From positions 186,001 through 250,000 of the forward strand of contig NZ_JARVSD010000016.1 of assembly GCF_030209445.1 (NCBI RefSeq): a stretch of 64,000 bases of DNA, read 5' to 3'. The notes below the pieces were generated by a model. That model was not told the origin of the DNA and did no database searches. It was given only the letters and a program-made list of their open reading frames with translations. The position numbers were made by a program, and so were the translations under genes. This DNA is from Promicromonospora sp. MEB111 (lineage in GTDB: Bacteria; Actinomycetota; Actinomycetes; Actinomycetales; Cellulomonadaceae). Positions 51,606-59,540 of the stretch are shown in pieces. How positions within the stretch are numbered: position 1 is the first letter of the stretch; every line of letters starts with the position of its first letter.

Positions 51606-51767
51606 GACGGGTTCTCCACCGGTCGGCCGACCGGTCCCGACCAGAGTGCGCGCGGCCCGGGGCCGGATCCAGGTTCGAGTTGTCCGTGGCTAGAGGCCTG
51701 TGACCAGCGCCACGTCACGTCCGGGCCCGCTGTGTTGTCGAACTGGTAAGACCACCAGGAGGGTGTC

Positions 51768-53234
51768 ATGGAGAAGATTCTGATCGTCGGCGGCGGCTAC
51801 GCGGGCTTCTACGCAGCGTGGGGCCTGGAGAAGAAGCTCCGCCGGGGTGAGGCCGAGGTCACGCTCGTCGATCCGCACGGCTACATGACCTACCAGCCGT
51901 TCCTGCCCGAGGTCACGGCCGGCTCCATCGAGGCGCGGCACGTCATGGTGTCGCTGCGGCGCCACCTGCACCACACCACGATCATCGCCGGCCACACCAC
52001 CAGGATCGACCACGCGCACCGCACCGCGACCGTCCGCACCAACGACGGCGCCCTGCGGGAGATCGCGTACGACACGATCGTCGTCACCGCCGGCGCCGTG
52101 ACCCGGACGTTCCCCGTGCCGGGCATCGAGCAGGAGGCGATCGGCCTCAAGCACGTGGAGGAGGCCGTCGCGATCCGCGACGCGCTCCTGACGGCGTTCG
52201 ACCGCGCCGCCCTGCTCCCGCCGGGCATCGAGCGCCGCCGGCTCCTGACGGTCACCGTCGTGGGCGGCGGGTTCACCGGCGTCGAGGTCTTCGGCGAGCT
52301 GCTCTCCCTGGCCACCGCCCTGCTGCGCTCCTACCCGGAGCTCGGTCGCGACGACCTGGCCTTCCACCTCGTGGACGCGAACAAGCGCATCCTGCCCGAG
52401 GTCACGGACGAGCCCGGCCGCTGGGTCGTGCGGCACCTGCAGGAGCGCGGCGGGCGCATCCACCTCGGCACGCAGGTCGTCTCGGCGGCCGACGGCCGGA
52501 TCATGCTGTCGACCGGCGAGTCGTACGGCAACGGCCTGCTGATCTGGGCCGCCGGCAACGGCAGCAACCCCGTCGTCGCGAGGAACACCGACCTGCCGGT
52601 CGACGAGCGCGGCCTGGTCCGCGTCCGCGCGGACCTCCGCGTCGGCACCGACGACGAGCTCGTCCCCGACGCCTGGGCCGCCGGCGACAACGCCGCCGTG
52701 CCCGACCTGGCCTCGACCGTCCCCGGCGCGCGGACCGTGCCGAACGCCCAGCACGCCGTCCGGCAGGGCAAGCTGCTGGCGAAGAACCTGGTCGCCGTCC
52801 TGCGCGGCAGGAAGCCGAGGCCGTACCTGCACCACAGCCTCGGCGTGGTCGCCACCCTCGGCATCGGGCGCGGCATCTTCCAGTACAAGCGCCTGGTCAT
52901 CAAGGGCTTCCCGGCCTGGATCATGCACCGCGGCTACCACGTCCTGGCGGTCCCGACCTGGGAGCGCAAGGTGCGCGTGCTGCTCGTGTGGGCCTCCGCG
53001 GTGCTGTTCGGCCGCGACATCATCCCGCTCTCGACGGTGCAGTCGCCCCGGGCGGCGTTCCTCGCGGGCGGCGACCCGTTCGCGGGCTCGGGCGAGAAGG
53101 CCTCGGGCGAGAAGGCGGCGGCAGCCGCCGGCACCCCCGCACCGGCCACCCCGGCGCCGGCGGCACCGGCGGTACCGACCCCCGCCGACCCCGCCGTCCG
53201 CCCCGAGCTGAGCGTGGTGCGCGATGCGGGCTGA
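51768..53234 (+). CDS. ndh: Type II NADH dehydrogenase (NDH-2)
   Basis: NDH-2 passes electrons from NADH to quinone without pumping protons. This 488-residue flavoprotein has the FAD motif GGGYAG (8-13), TYQPFLPEV, a second dinucleotide motif VVGGGFTGVEVFGEL and the end motif AAGDNAAVPD. A membrane-associating helix lies near residues 400-420. The last 45 residues are an Ala/Pro-rich tail. AGGAGG precedes ATG 51768. Its end overlaps the QcrB paralogue by 11 bases, so the two proteins are translationally coupled and probably work together. Confidence 0.92.
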   Translation: MEKILIVGGGYAGFYAAWGLEKKLRRGEAEVTLVDPHGYMTYQPFLPEVTAGSIEARHVMVSLRRHLHHTTIIAGHTTRIDHAHRTATVRTNDGALREIAYDTIVVTAGAVTRTFPVPGIEQEAIGLKHVEEAVAIRDALLTAFDRAALLPPGIERRRLLTVTVVGGGFTGVEVFGELLSLATALLRSYPELGRDDLAFHLVDANKRILPEVTDEPGRWVVRHLQERGGRIHLGTQVVSAADGRIMLSTGESYGNGLLIWAAGNGSNPVVARNTDLPVDERGLVRVRADLRVGTDDELVPDAWAAGDNAAVPDLASTVPGARTVPNAQHAVRQGKLLAKNLVAVLRGRKPRPYLHHSLGVVATLGIGRGIFQYKRLVIKGFPAWIMHRGYHVLAVPTWERKVRVLLVWASAVLFGRDIIPLSTVQSPRAAFLAGGDPFAGSGEKASGEKAAAAAGTPAPATPAPAAPAVPTPADPAVRPELSVVRDAG

Positions 53235-54870
53235 CCTCCGCCGTCGGGCCGCCGGCCTCCGCGCCCGCGCCGCCGCGCTCGGCGAGCGGCGCGTGCAGCT
53301 GCACTGGTCCAACCTGTTCGGGGTCGTGACCTTCACGTGCCTGGTCGTCCTGACGATCACCGGCATCCTGCTGGCGTTCACCTACACGCCGTCGAACGAG
53401 CTGGTCACCTACACCGGGCCCTACGGGCCGCTGCAGGGCGCGACGGTCACCGAGGCGTTCGCCTCGACCATGCGCATCTCGTTCGAGCAGACGGGCGGCC
53501 TCCTGCTGCGCCAGACGCACCACTGGGCGGCGCTCGTCATGCCCGCCTCGGTCATCATGCAGCTGCTCATCACGTTCTTCACCGGCGGGTTCCGCCGGCC
53601 GCGGCGGCTGAGCTGGGTGCTGCTGGTGGCGGCGTTCGTGCTGGTGCTGGCCGCCGGCTGGAGCGGTTACGCCCTTCCCGACGACATGCTGTCGGGCACC
53701 GGCCTGCGGATCGTGGAGGGTGTGGTCCTCAGCATCCCGTTCCTGGGGACCTGGATCGCCGGGCTGATGTTCGGCGGGCCGTTCCCGGGCCAGATCATCG
53801 AGAACCTGTACCCGCTGCACGTGGCGATCGCGCCGGGGCTGCTCGTCGTCGTCCTGATCGCGCGGGCGGCGCTCACCCTGCGGGACGGGCAGGCCAAGCA
53901 GTTCCGGCCGGAGCCGGTCGCGTCGCTCGGGCTGCGCCTGTGGCCCGACGCCGCCTTCCGTGCCCTCGGCATGATGGGCATCACCGGCTCGGTGCTCGTG
54001 CTGCTCGGCGCGACCGCGACGATCAGCCCCGTCTGGACCTACGGGCCGGCGGCGGTGGGCGAGGTCGGCGCCGGGAGCCAGCCCGACTGGTACATGGGGT
54101 TCCTCGACGGGGCGTTGCGCCTGGTCCCGATGGGCTGGGAGACCGAGTGGTTCGGCTGGACGTGGACGTTCGCCACGCTGGTCCCGCTCGCCGTCGTCGC
54201 CGTGTACTTCGGCCTGCTGGTCGTCTACCCGTACGTCGAGGCCTGGGTCACCCAGGACCGCGAGCAGCACCACGTGCTGGACCGCCCCCGCCACTTCCCG
54301 GTCCGCACCGGCATCGGCGTGGCGGGCGCGCTGCTCTACGGCATCCTGTGGGGCGCCGCGAGCGCCGACATCGTCTCGACCCAGTTCAGCGTGAGCTTCG
54401 AGTCGGTCATCACCACGCTGCAGGTGCTGCTGGTCGTCGGGCCCGCGCTGGCGTTCGAGATCACGCGGCGGGTCTGCATCGGGCTGCAGCGCAAGGACCT
54501 GGAGATCGCGCTGCACGGTCACGAGACGGGCCGGGTGGTGCGGATGCCGAACGGCGGGTACGCCGAGATCCACCAGCCGGTCGACGACGCCGAGCGGGCG
54601 CGGCTGACCGTCGTCCCCGTCCCGGCGGCGCCGGGCCGCACGGACGGCAAGGGGCGGCTGCGCGGGAGCGAGCGGCTGCGCGGTGCGCTGGCGCGCGGGT
54701 TCGGCACGGGGCACGTGGTGCCGGCGGCGGAGCGCGATGCGGCCCGGGCCGGGGCGCCGGCCGCGGGCCGGCTGCTCGAGGGTGCGGGAGGCCGAGCCGG
54801 CGTCGCCGTCAGCAAGAGCCGGACCCGCGGGGCTATCCGCCCAGCGCCGCGAACGCCTCGTACACCATGA
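53224..54870 (+). CDS. QcrB-like cytochrome b, one heme site lost
   Basis: This 548-residue membrane protein follows actinobacterial QcrB along its length: THHWAALVMP, FFTGGFRRPRRLSW, LYPLHVAIAPG, the Qo-site PDWY (287-290), LQRKDLEIALHG and VRMPNGGYAEIH. In QcrB four His bind two b hemes. The first pair is kept (H99/H100 and H199). The second pair, expected at 113 and about 213-214, is Q113 and A213-R214. One heme site is therefore absent. No qcrA or qcrC is adjacent; the NDH-2 gene overlaps instead. The C-terminus from about residue 470 is a basic, Gly/Ala-rich tail, part of which overlaps a gene on the other strand. Confidence 0.88.
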   Translation: MRADLRRRAAGLRARAAALGERRVQLHWSNLFGVVTFTCLVVLTITGILLAFTYTPSNELVTYTGPYGPLQGATVTEAFASTMRISFEQTGGLLLRQTHHWAALVMPASVIMQLLITFFTGGFRRPRRLSWVLLVAAFVLVLAAGWSGYALPDDMLSGTGLRIVEGVVLSIPFLGTWIAGLMFGGPFPGQIIENLYPLHVAIAPGLLVVVLIARAALTLRDGQAKQFRPEPVASLGLRLWPDAAFRALGMMGITGSVLVLLGATATISPVWTYGPAAVGEVGAGSQPDWYMGFLDGALRLVPMGWETEWFGWTWTFATLVPLAVVAVYFGLLVVYPYVEAWVTQDREQHHVLDRPRHFPVRTGIGVAGALLYGILWGAASADIVSTQFSVSFESVITTLQVLLVVGPALAFEITRRVCIGLQRKDLEIALHGHETGRVVRMPNGGYAEIHQPVDDAERARLTVVPVPAAPGRTDGKGRLRGSERLRGALARGFGTGHVVPAAERDAARAGAPAAGRLLEGAGGRAGVAVSKSRTRGAIRPAPRTPRTP

Positions 54871-55015
54871 ACGCCGGCCAGAACAGGCCCTGGACGACGG
54901 CCCAGACGAACTCCCAGAACCCGTCGGCCTGCTGCCAGAAGTAGACCCATGCACCGATGACGCCGAGCCCGTAGATCGCGCCACCGCCCGCGGCGCCCGT
55001 CCGTGAGTCGCTCAT
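54833..55015 (-). CDS. 60-residue membrane protein
   Basis: A small actinobacterial membrane protein (MSDSRTGAAGGGAIYGLGVIGAW start, read in part, then FWEFVWAVVQGLFWPAFMVYEAFAAL), with two hydrophobic helices. Similar small proteins are widespread in Micrococcales and have no known function. GGAGG with seven-base spacing before ATG 55015 supports translation. It overlaps the last 38 bp of the QcrB-like gene on the opposite strand. Confidence 0.75.
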   Translation of the reverse strand: MSDSRTGAAGGGAIYGLGVIGAWVYFWQQADGFWEFVWAVVQGLFWPAFMVYEAFAALGG

Positions 55016-55073
55016 GACCCCACCTCCGGGACCCACGCTACGCCGGGCGCCGGGTGTCCGGCCTGGTGAGCGC

Positions 55074-55931
55074 TCAGGCCTCGAAGGCGTGCATCGCCCG
55101 CACGAGCCAGTCGACGAGCCGGGCGCGCTCGGCGACGACGCCCTCGGACAGCCGCGCCGCGGCATGCACCACGAGCCACGACTCGAGGTCGCGCAGGGGG
55201 CGCGGAGATCCGTCGGCGTAGGCCAGGGCGTACCCGCGGGTGAGCATCGACCGGCCGGCCGCCACCAGCCCACGAGCCGCCAGTCCGGGCAGACCGCGCG
55301 GGGCGGCGGGCGACGCGTCAGCCCACTGCAGCAGCAGGATCGCCCGGGTGTGGTCCGCCTCGGGCACGCCGCGCGCGGCGTTGGGCCAGTCGATGACGCT
55401 CACCCGCTCGCCGGACACCATGACGTTGCCGGGGTGGTAGTCGCCGTGGCACAGCCGGTCCCCCGACGGGAGCCCGTCGAGCAGGCGCAGCGCGAACCCG
55501 CGCAGCTCCCGGGACAGGGTCGCGCCCTCGATGCGGGCAGCCAGCACCTGGCGGACGTCGGGCAGGTCCGCCGGCGCGGGCACCGCGTGGACGGCGAGGT
55601 GGGTCTCCGCCAGGGCCCGGGCGAGCGCCCGCACCCGCCACGGCCTGTGCCGGAGCGTCTCCAGCATGTCCGCGCCGGCGACCCGTTCCAGCACCAGGCC
55701 CGGGCGCCCGTCCCACGTCATGACATCGACCAGGCCGGGAGCGACGTGGTGCCCGGCCAGGCCGGCCAGCGCCGCCGCCTCGGCCCGGTGCCCGGCGAAC
55801 CCGGAGCGGTAGAGCTTCACGACGGCGTCGCCGCCCCAGGCGTACACCTCGGCCTCGCGACCCACGCCGATCCTGGGCCCGAGCCTGGCTCCGCCGGCAG
55901 GGACCGGTCCGGCGGCGGTCGAGTCAGTCAT
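55074..55931 (-). CDS. Phosphotransferase, APH/choline-kinase fold
   Basis: This 285-residue protein has kinase-like motifs of the APH group: a Gly loop region (GREAEVYAWGGDAVVKLY), the catalytic HGDYHPGNVMV and the metal-binding VIDWPNAARG. Such proteins phosphorylate small hydroxylated molecules. Clinical aminoglycoside resistance is not implied by the sequence alone. The gene is divergent from the heme operon, with a perfect 26-bp stem-loop in between. Confidence 0.85.
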   Translation of the reverse strand: MTDSTAAGPVPAGGARLGPRIGVGREAEVYAWGGDAVVKLYRSGFAGHRAEAAALAGLAGHHVAPGLVDVMTWDGRPGLVLERVAGADMLETLRHRPWRVRALARALAETHLAVHAVPAPADLPDVRQVLAARIEGATLSRELRGFALRLLDGLPSGDRLCHGDYHPGNVMVSGERVSVIDWPNAARGVPEADHTRAILLLQWADASPAAPRGLPGLAARGLVAAGRSMLTRGYALAYADGSPRPLRDLESWLVVHAAARLSEGVVAERARLVDWLVRAMHAFEA

Positions 55932-56024
55932 CCGGACAGTGTGCTGGGCGCGGGGCTACGTCACCACCTCCGTTTCGGGTGGTTCCGCCAGACACCCCGA
56001 TCGAGTCACCCGAACAGCCCCAGC

Positions 56025-56089
56025 GCGTTGACCACAGCAGTTGCTGCCAGATTCGACCCCGGCCTGGCAGCAACTGCTGTGGTCAACGC
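56025..56089. repeat. Perfect 26-bp-arm stem-loop between divergent genes
   Basis: Arms 56025-56050 and 56064-56089 are exact reverse complements, separated by 13 bases. No T-tract follows. Neither neighbour ends here: both start on either side, so a terminator role is not expected. The arm contains GACCA and TTGCTGCCA, as does the stem at 12155-12215. Confidence 0.9.
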
Positions 56090-56181
56090 CGCCGAGCCCT
56101 GACGGCGGCGTCGCGCTCCGGCGAGGGGGTTCCAACCTCCGGGCCGCTCGGGTGATTTATCCCCTCAAGTGCCGACCTGAC

Positions 56182-56224
56182 TTGACTTTTTGAGGCTCGC
56201 CTCGCCTAAGTTAGGCACACCTAA
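56182..56224 (+). promoter_or_regulatory. Heme operon promoter with DtxR/IdeR-like iron box
   Basis: The 19-bp stretch 56206-56224 matches the DtxR/IdeR consensus at 15 of 19 positions and contains GCCTAA-G-TTAGGC (56204-56216). It overlaps a -10-like TAAGTT behind TTGACT. Iron-loaded DtxR-type repressor would block transcription here, which fits an iron-starvation-induced heme operon. Confidence 0.8.
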
Positions 56225-56266
56225 TTCCATACCGGGCACCGTCCCGGCGTACGAGGGAGCTGTCCG

Positions 56267-57457
56267 ATGTTGCGCCTGCCCGGAGCCGGCCCCGATCGCG
56301 CCGCGACGCGAACCACGAGCAGGCCAGTCCTCAGCAGACCGGCACGTCCGGCCCGCCGACGCCCCGCGCTCGCCGCCGCCGGGCTGCTCGCGGTCGCCGC
56401 GCTCGTCGCCGGGTGCGGGCTGCAGCTCCCCCTGGCGGGGCACGCGGACGACGGCGGCGCCGTCGTCGGCACGGAGCCGCTCAGCGAGCTGGAGCCGATC
56501 GCCGACCCGCGCGCGTGGACCGGCGAGATCACGGTGGGCACGCCCGAGCGCCCCGTCGACCCGGTCGCCGAGAACCCGCAGCCGGCCCTGCCCGCGACCG
56601 TCACCGACGCGCAGGGCACCGAGGTGACCGTCGCCGACACGAGCCGGATCCTGGCGCTCGACCTGTACGGCTCGCTCTCGCGGATCGTGTTCGAGCTCGG
56701 GCTGGGCGACAGCGTCGTGGGCCGCGACGTCTCGTCGGGCTTCCCGGAGATCGCCGGCCGGCCGCTCGTCACGTCCAACGGCCACGAGCTCACGGGCGAG
56801 GCGATCCTCGACCTGGCGCCCACCGTCATCCTCACGGACACCACGCTCGGCCCCTGGGACGTGGTGCTGCAGATGCGCGACGCCGGCATCCCCGTCGTCG
56901 TGCTCGACAGCCACCGCAGCCTGGAGACCTCCGCCGACCTGGCCCGCGCCACGGGCGAGGCGCTGGGCCTGCCCGCCGAGGGCGCGGCCCTGGCCGAGCG
57001 CACCGAGACCGCCGTCGACGACACGCTGGCGCAGGTCGCGGAGCTGGCGCCCGCCGACCCGGCCGTCCGGCCGCGCGTGATCTTCCTCTACGTGCGCGGG
57101 CAGTCAGGCGTCTACTACCTGTTCGGCGACGAGTCCGGGGCGGACTCTCTCATCGAGGGCCTGGGCGCCGTCGACGCCGCCGCCGAGGTGGGCTGGAAGG
57201 GCATGCGCCCGCTGAACGACGAGGGTCTGATCTCCATGCAGCCCGACCTCGTGCTGCTGATGACCGGCGGGCTGGAGTCCGTGGGCGGCGTGGACGGGCT
57301 GCTGGAGCAGGTGCCGGCCCTCGCGCAGACGCCGGCGGGCGAGAACCGGCGGTTCGTCGCCATGGACGACACGGAGATCCTGTCGTTCGGGCCCAGGTCG
57401 GCGGACGTGCTCGACGCGCTGGCCCGCGCGTTCTACGCGCCGGAGAGCGTCTCGTGA
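56267..57457 (+). CDS. hmuT: Heme ABC transporter substrate-binding lipoprotein
   Basis: This 396-residue protein is a lipoprotein: signal ending LVAGC with the lipid-anchored C50. It then has an FecB/BtuF-like binding fold with HmuT-type features (DTSRILALDLYGSLSRIVFELG pattern, VRGQSGVYYLFGDESGADSLIEGLG pattern, FVAMDDTEILSFGPRSADVLDAL pattern). HmuT binds heme outside the cell and hands it to the permease. GAGGGAG precedes ATG 56267. An N-terminal Arg/Ser/Pro-rich lead of 30 residues precedes the hydrophobic segment. Its stop overlaps the hmuU GTG by four bases. Confidence 0.92.
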   Translation: MLRLPGAGPDRAATRTTSRPVLSRPARPARRRPALAAAGLLAVAALVAGCGLQLPLAGHADDGGAVVGTEPLSELEPIADPRAWTGEITVGTPERPVDPVAENPQPALPATVTDAQGTEVTVADTSRILALDLYGSLSRIVFELGLGDSVVGRDVSSGFPEIAGRPLVTSNGHELTGEAILDLAPTVILTDTTLGPWDVVLQMRDAGIPVVVLDSHRSLETSADLARATGEALGLPAEGAALAERTETAVDDTLAQVAELAPADPAVRPRVIFLYVRGQSGVYYLFGDESGADSLIEGLGAVDAAAEVGWKGMRPLNDEGLISMQPDLVLLMTGGLESVGGVDGLLEQVPALAQTPAGENRRFVAMDDTEILSFGPRSADVLDALARAFYAPESVS

Positions 57458-58653
57458 CCCCGACGACCCGCGCGTCCGGGAGCCCCGCCGTCAGCCCGAC
57501 CGCGCGCCCACCCGTGCGGCCCGACGGCGACTCGGTCGCGAGCACCCTCACCCCCGGCCCCGACCCGGACGGCGCGAGCCGGCCAGGGCGCACCTCTGAC
57601 ACCCCGCTCCCGCCCGTCCGCCCCGCCCGCACCGCCGCCGTCACCGCCGGACTCGTGGTCGCGCTCAGCGTGCTGGCGGTCGTGTCCGCGGGGTCCGGGC
57701 AGCTCCACGTCCCGCCCGCCGAGGTGGTGGGGTCCCTGCTGCACCACGCGGGTCTCGACGTCGGCCCGACGCCCGCCCACCCGAACGGCGACGCCGCGCT
57801 CTGGACCATCCGGTTCCCGCGCGTCGCCATGGCGGCACTGGTGGGGGCCGCGCTCGCGACGGCCGGGGCCGTGATGCAGGGCGTCTTCGGCAACCCGCTG
57901 GCGGAGCCCGGCGTCGTCGGCGTCTCCTCCGGATCGGCCGTGGCGGCGTCCGTGACCATCGTGCTCGGGCTGACGGCGCTCGGCCCCTGGACCACTGCCG
58001 CCGCCGCGTTCGCGGGCGGGCTCGCCGCGACGTTCCTCGTCTACGGGCTGGCCCGGTCGGCGGGCCGCACCGAGGTGGTCACGCTGGTGCTCACCGGCGT
58101 GGCCGTGAACGCCGTGTGCGGCGCCGGCCTGGCGCTGACCACCTTCCTCGGCGACACGCAGGCCCGGGAGCAGATCGTGTTCTGGCAGCTCGGCTCGTTC
58201 AACGGGACCCGCTGGGCGTACGTCGCCGTGGTCGCGCCGCTCGTGGCGGTCGGCGTGATCGGCGCGCTGCTGCTGGCGCGCCGGCTGGACCTGCTGTCCC
58301 TGGGTGAGCGGTCGGCGCGGCACCTCGGCGTCGACGTCGAGCGCCTGCGCGTGCTCAGCATCGTCGTGGTCGCCGTGCTCACCGCCGCGGGCGTCGCGTT
58401 CTGCGGCATCATCGCGTTCGTCGGCCTCGTCGTGCCGCACCTGATCCGCATGGCCGTGGGCCCCGCGCACCGCGTGCTCGTGCCGCTCAGCGCGCTCGGC
58501 GGCGCCGTGCTGCTGCTGGCCGCCGACCTCGTCGCGCGCACCGCCGTCGGCTACGCCGACCTGCCGATCGGCATGCTCACCGCCCTGGTCGGCGGGCCGT
58601 TCTTCTTCTGGCTCATCCGCCGCACGCGCCGCACCGCGGGAGGCTGGGCATGA
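57454..58653 (+). CDS. hmuU: Heme ABC transporter permease
   Basis: This 399-residue FecCD-family permease has about ten membrane spans and the family patterns FPRVAMAALVGAALATAGAVMQG and FGNPLAEPGVVGVSSGSAVAA, plus FCGIIAFVGLVVPHLIRMAVGP near the end. The first 60 residues are a Pro/Ser-rich cytoplasmic lead. GTG 57454 overlaps the hmuT stop (GTGA), and its stop overlaps the hmuV ATG, so translation is coupled throughout. It transports heme inward together with HmuV. Confidence 0.94.
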   Translation: MTPTTRASGSPAVSPTARPPVRPDGDSVASTLTPGPDPDGASRPGRTSDTPLPPVRPARTAAVTAGLVVALSVLAVVSAGSGQLHVPPAEVVGSLLHHAGLDVGPTPAHPNGDAALWTIRFPRVAMAALVGAALATAGAVMQGVFGNPLAEPGVVGVSSGSAVAASVTIVLGLTALGPWTTAAAAFAGGLAATFLVYGLARSAGRTEVVTLVLTGVAVNAVCGAGLALTTFLGDTQAREQIVFWQLGSFNGTRWAYVAVVAPLVAVGVIGALLLARRLDLLSLGERSARHLGVDVERLRVLSIVVVAVLTAAGVAFCGIIAFVGLVVPHLIRMAVGPAHRVLVPLSALGGAVLLLAADLVARTAVGYADLPIGMLTALVGGPFFFWLIRRTRRTAGGWA

Positions 58654-59540
58654 GCGCACGGCCGACTGCCCAGCCGACGACGACAACCCGGCCGGCGCTG
58701 CTCACCCTGACCGGCGTCCGGGTCACCGCCGGGGACGCCGTGCTGCTAGACGGCGTCGACCTGGAGGTCCGCCCGGGCGAGGTGCTCGTCGTCGTCGGGC
58801 CGAACGGGGCCGGCAAGTCCACGCTCGTCTCGGTCCTGGCGGGCGACCGCGCCCCCGACGGCGGCGAGGCCGCCTGGACCGGCACGCCCCTGGGCGCCGT
58901 CCGGCCCGCCGAGCTGGCCCGGCTGCGCGCCGTCCTGCTCCAGGAGAACCAGGTCAGCTTCCCGTTCCGGGTGATCGACGTGGTCCGCATGGGCCGGGCG
59001 CCCTGGCAAGCCTCCGGCACACCCGCCGACGACGACGCCGTGGTCGCCCGGGCCCTGGCGGCCGCGGACGTCGTCGGGCTGGCCGAGCGGCGCTTCCCCA
59101 CGCTGTCGGGCGGCGAGAAGGCCCGCACCTCGTTCGCGCGGCTGCTCGCGCAGGACACCACGCTGCTGCTGCTCGACGAGCCGACCGCCGCGCTCGACGT
59201 GCGGCACACCGAGCACGTGCTGCGCCACGCCCGGCGGCGCGCGTCGGACGGCGGCGCCGTCGTCGTGGTGCTGCACGACCTGGCGCTCGCCGCCGCCTGG
59301 GCGGACCGCGTGCTGGTGCTCGACGGCGGCCGGGTCGCCGCCGTCGGCCCGCCCGCCGAGGTGCTGACCGCCGACCTGCTGTCCCGGGTCTACGAGCACC
59401 CCGTCGACGTGGTGCGGCACCCCGTCACGGGCGGGCTGCTGGTGCTCCCCCGCTACGCCGCCGACGCATGGATCGATGCATCGGCCGCCGCGACCCACGC
59501 CCACACCCGAACCGACGCCCTCAGCGAGGACCCCGCATGA
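58650..59540 (+). CDS. hmuV: Heme ABC transporter ATPase
   Basis: This 296-residue ATPase has Walker A GPNGAGKST (50-58), the signature LSGGEKART, Walker B LLLLDEPTAALD and the H-loop VVLHDLALAA. It powers heme import through HmuU. A Thr/Pro lead of 15 residues and an His-rich end (ATHAHTRTDAL) are minor oddities. The ATG overlaps the hmuU stop by four bases, and the stop overlaps the next gene by four. Confidence 0.95.
   Translation: MSARPTAQPTTTTRPALLTLTGVRVTAGDAVLLDGVDLEVRPGEVLVVVGPNGAGKSTLVSVLAGDRAPDGGEAAWTGTPLGAVRPAELARLRAVLLQENQVSFPFRVIDVVRMGRAPWQASGTPADDDAVVARALAAADVVGLAERRFPTLSGGEKARTSFARLLAQDTTLLLLDEPTAALDVRHTEHVLRHARRRASDGGAVVVVLHDLALAAAWADRVLVLDGGRVAAVGPPAEVLTADLLSRVYEHPVDVVRHPVTGGLLVLPRYAADAWIDASAAATHAHTRTDALSEDPA

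Larger units (their letters stand above)
55932..56266. other. 335-bp divergent intergenic region
   Basis: It separates the phosphotransferase and hmuT starts. It holds a perfect stem-loop (56025-56089), a promoter-like TTGACT (56182-56187) and TAAGTT (56207-56212) pair 19 bp apart, and a DtxR/IdeR-like box (56206-56224). I see no gene in it. Confidence 0.7.

Noticed and set aside
55074-55931. Aminoglycoside resistance gene
   Set aside because: The fold matches a broad phosphotransferase family, and nothing in the sequence identifies an aminoglycoside as substrate.
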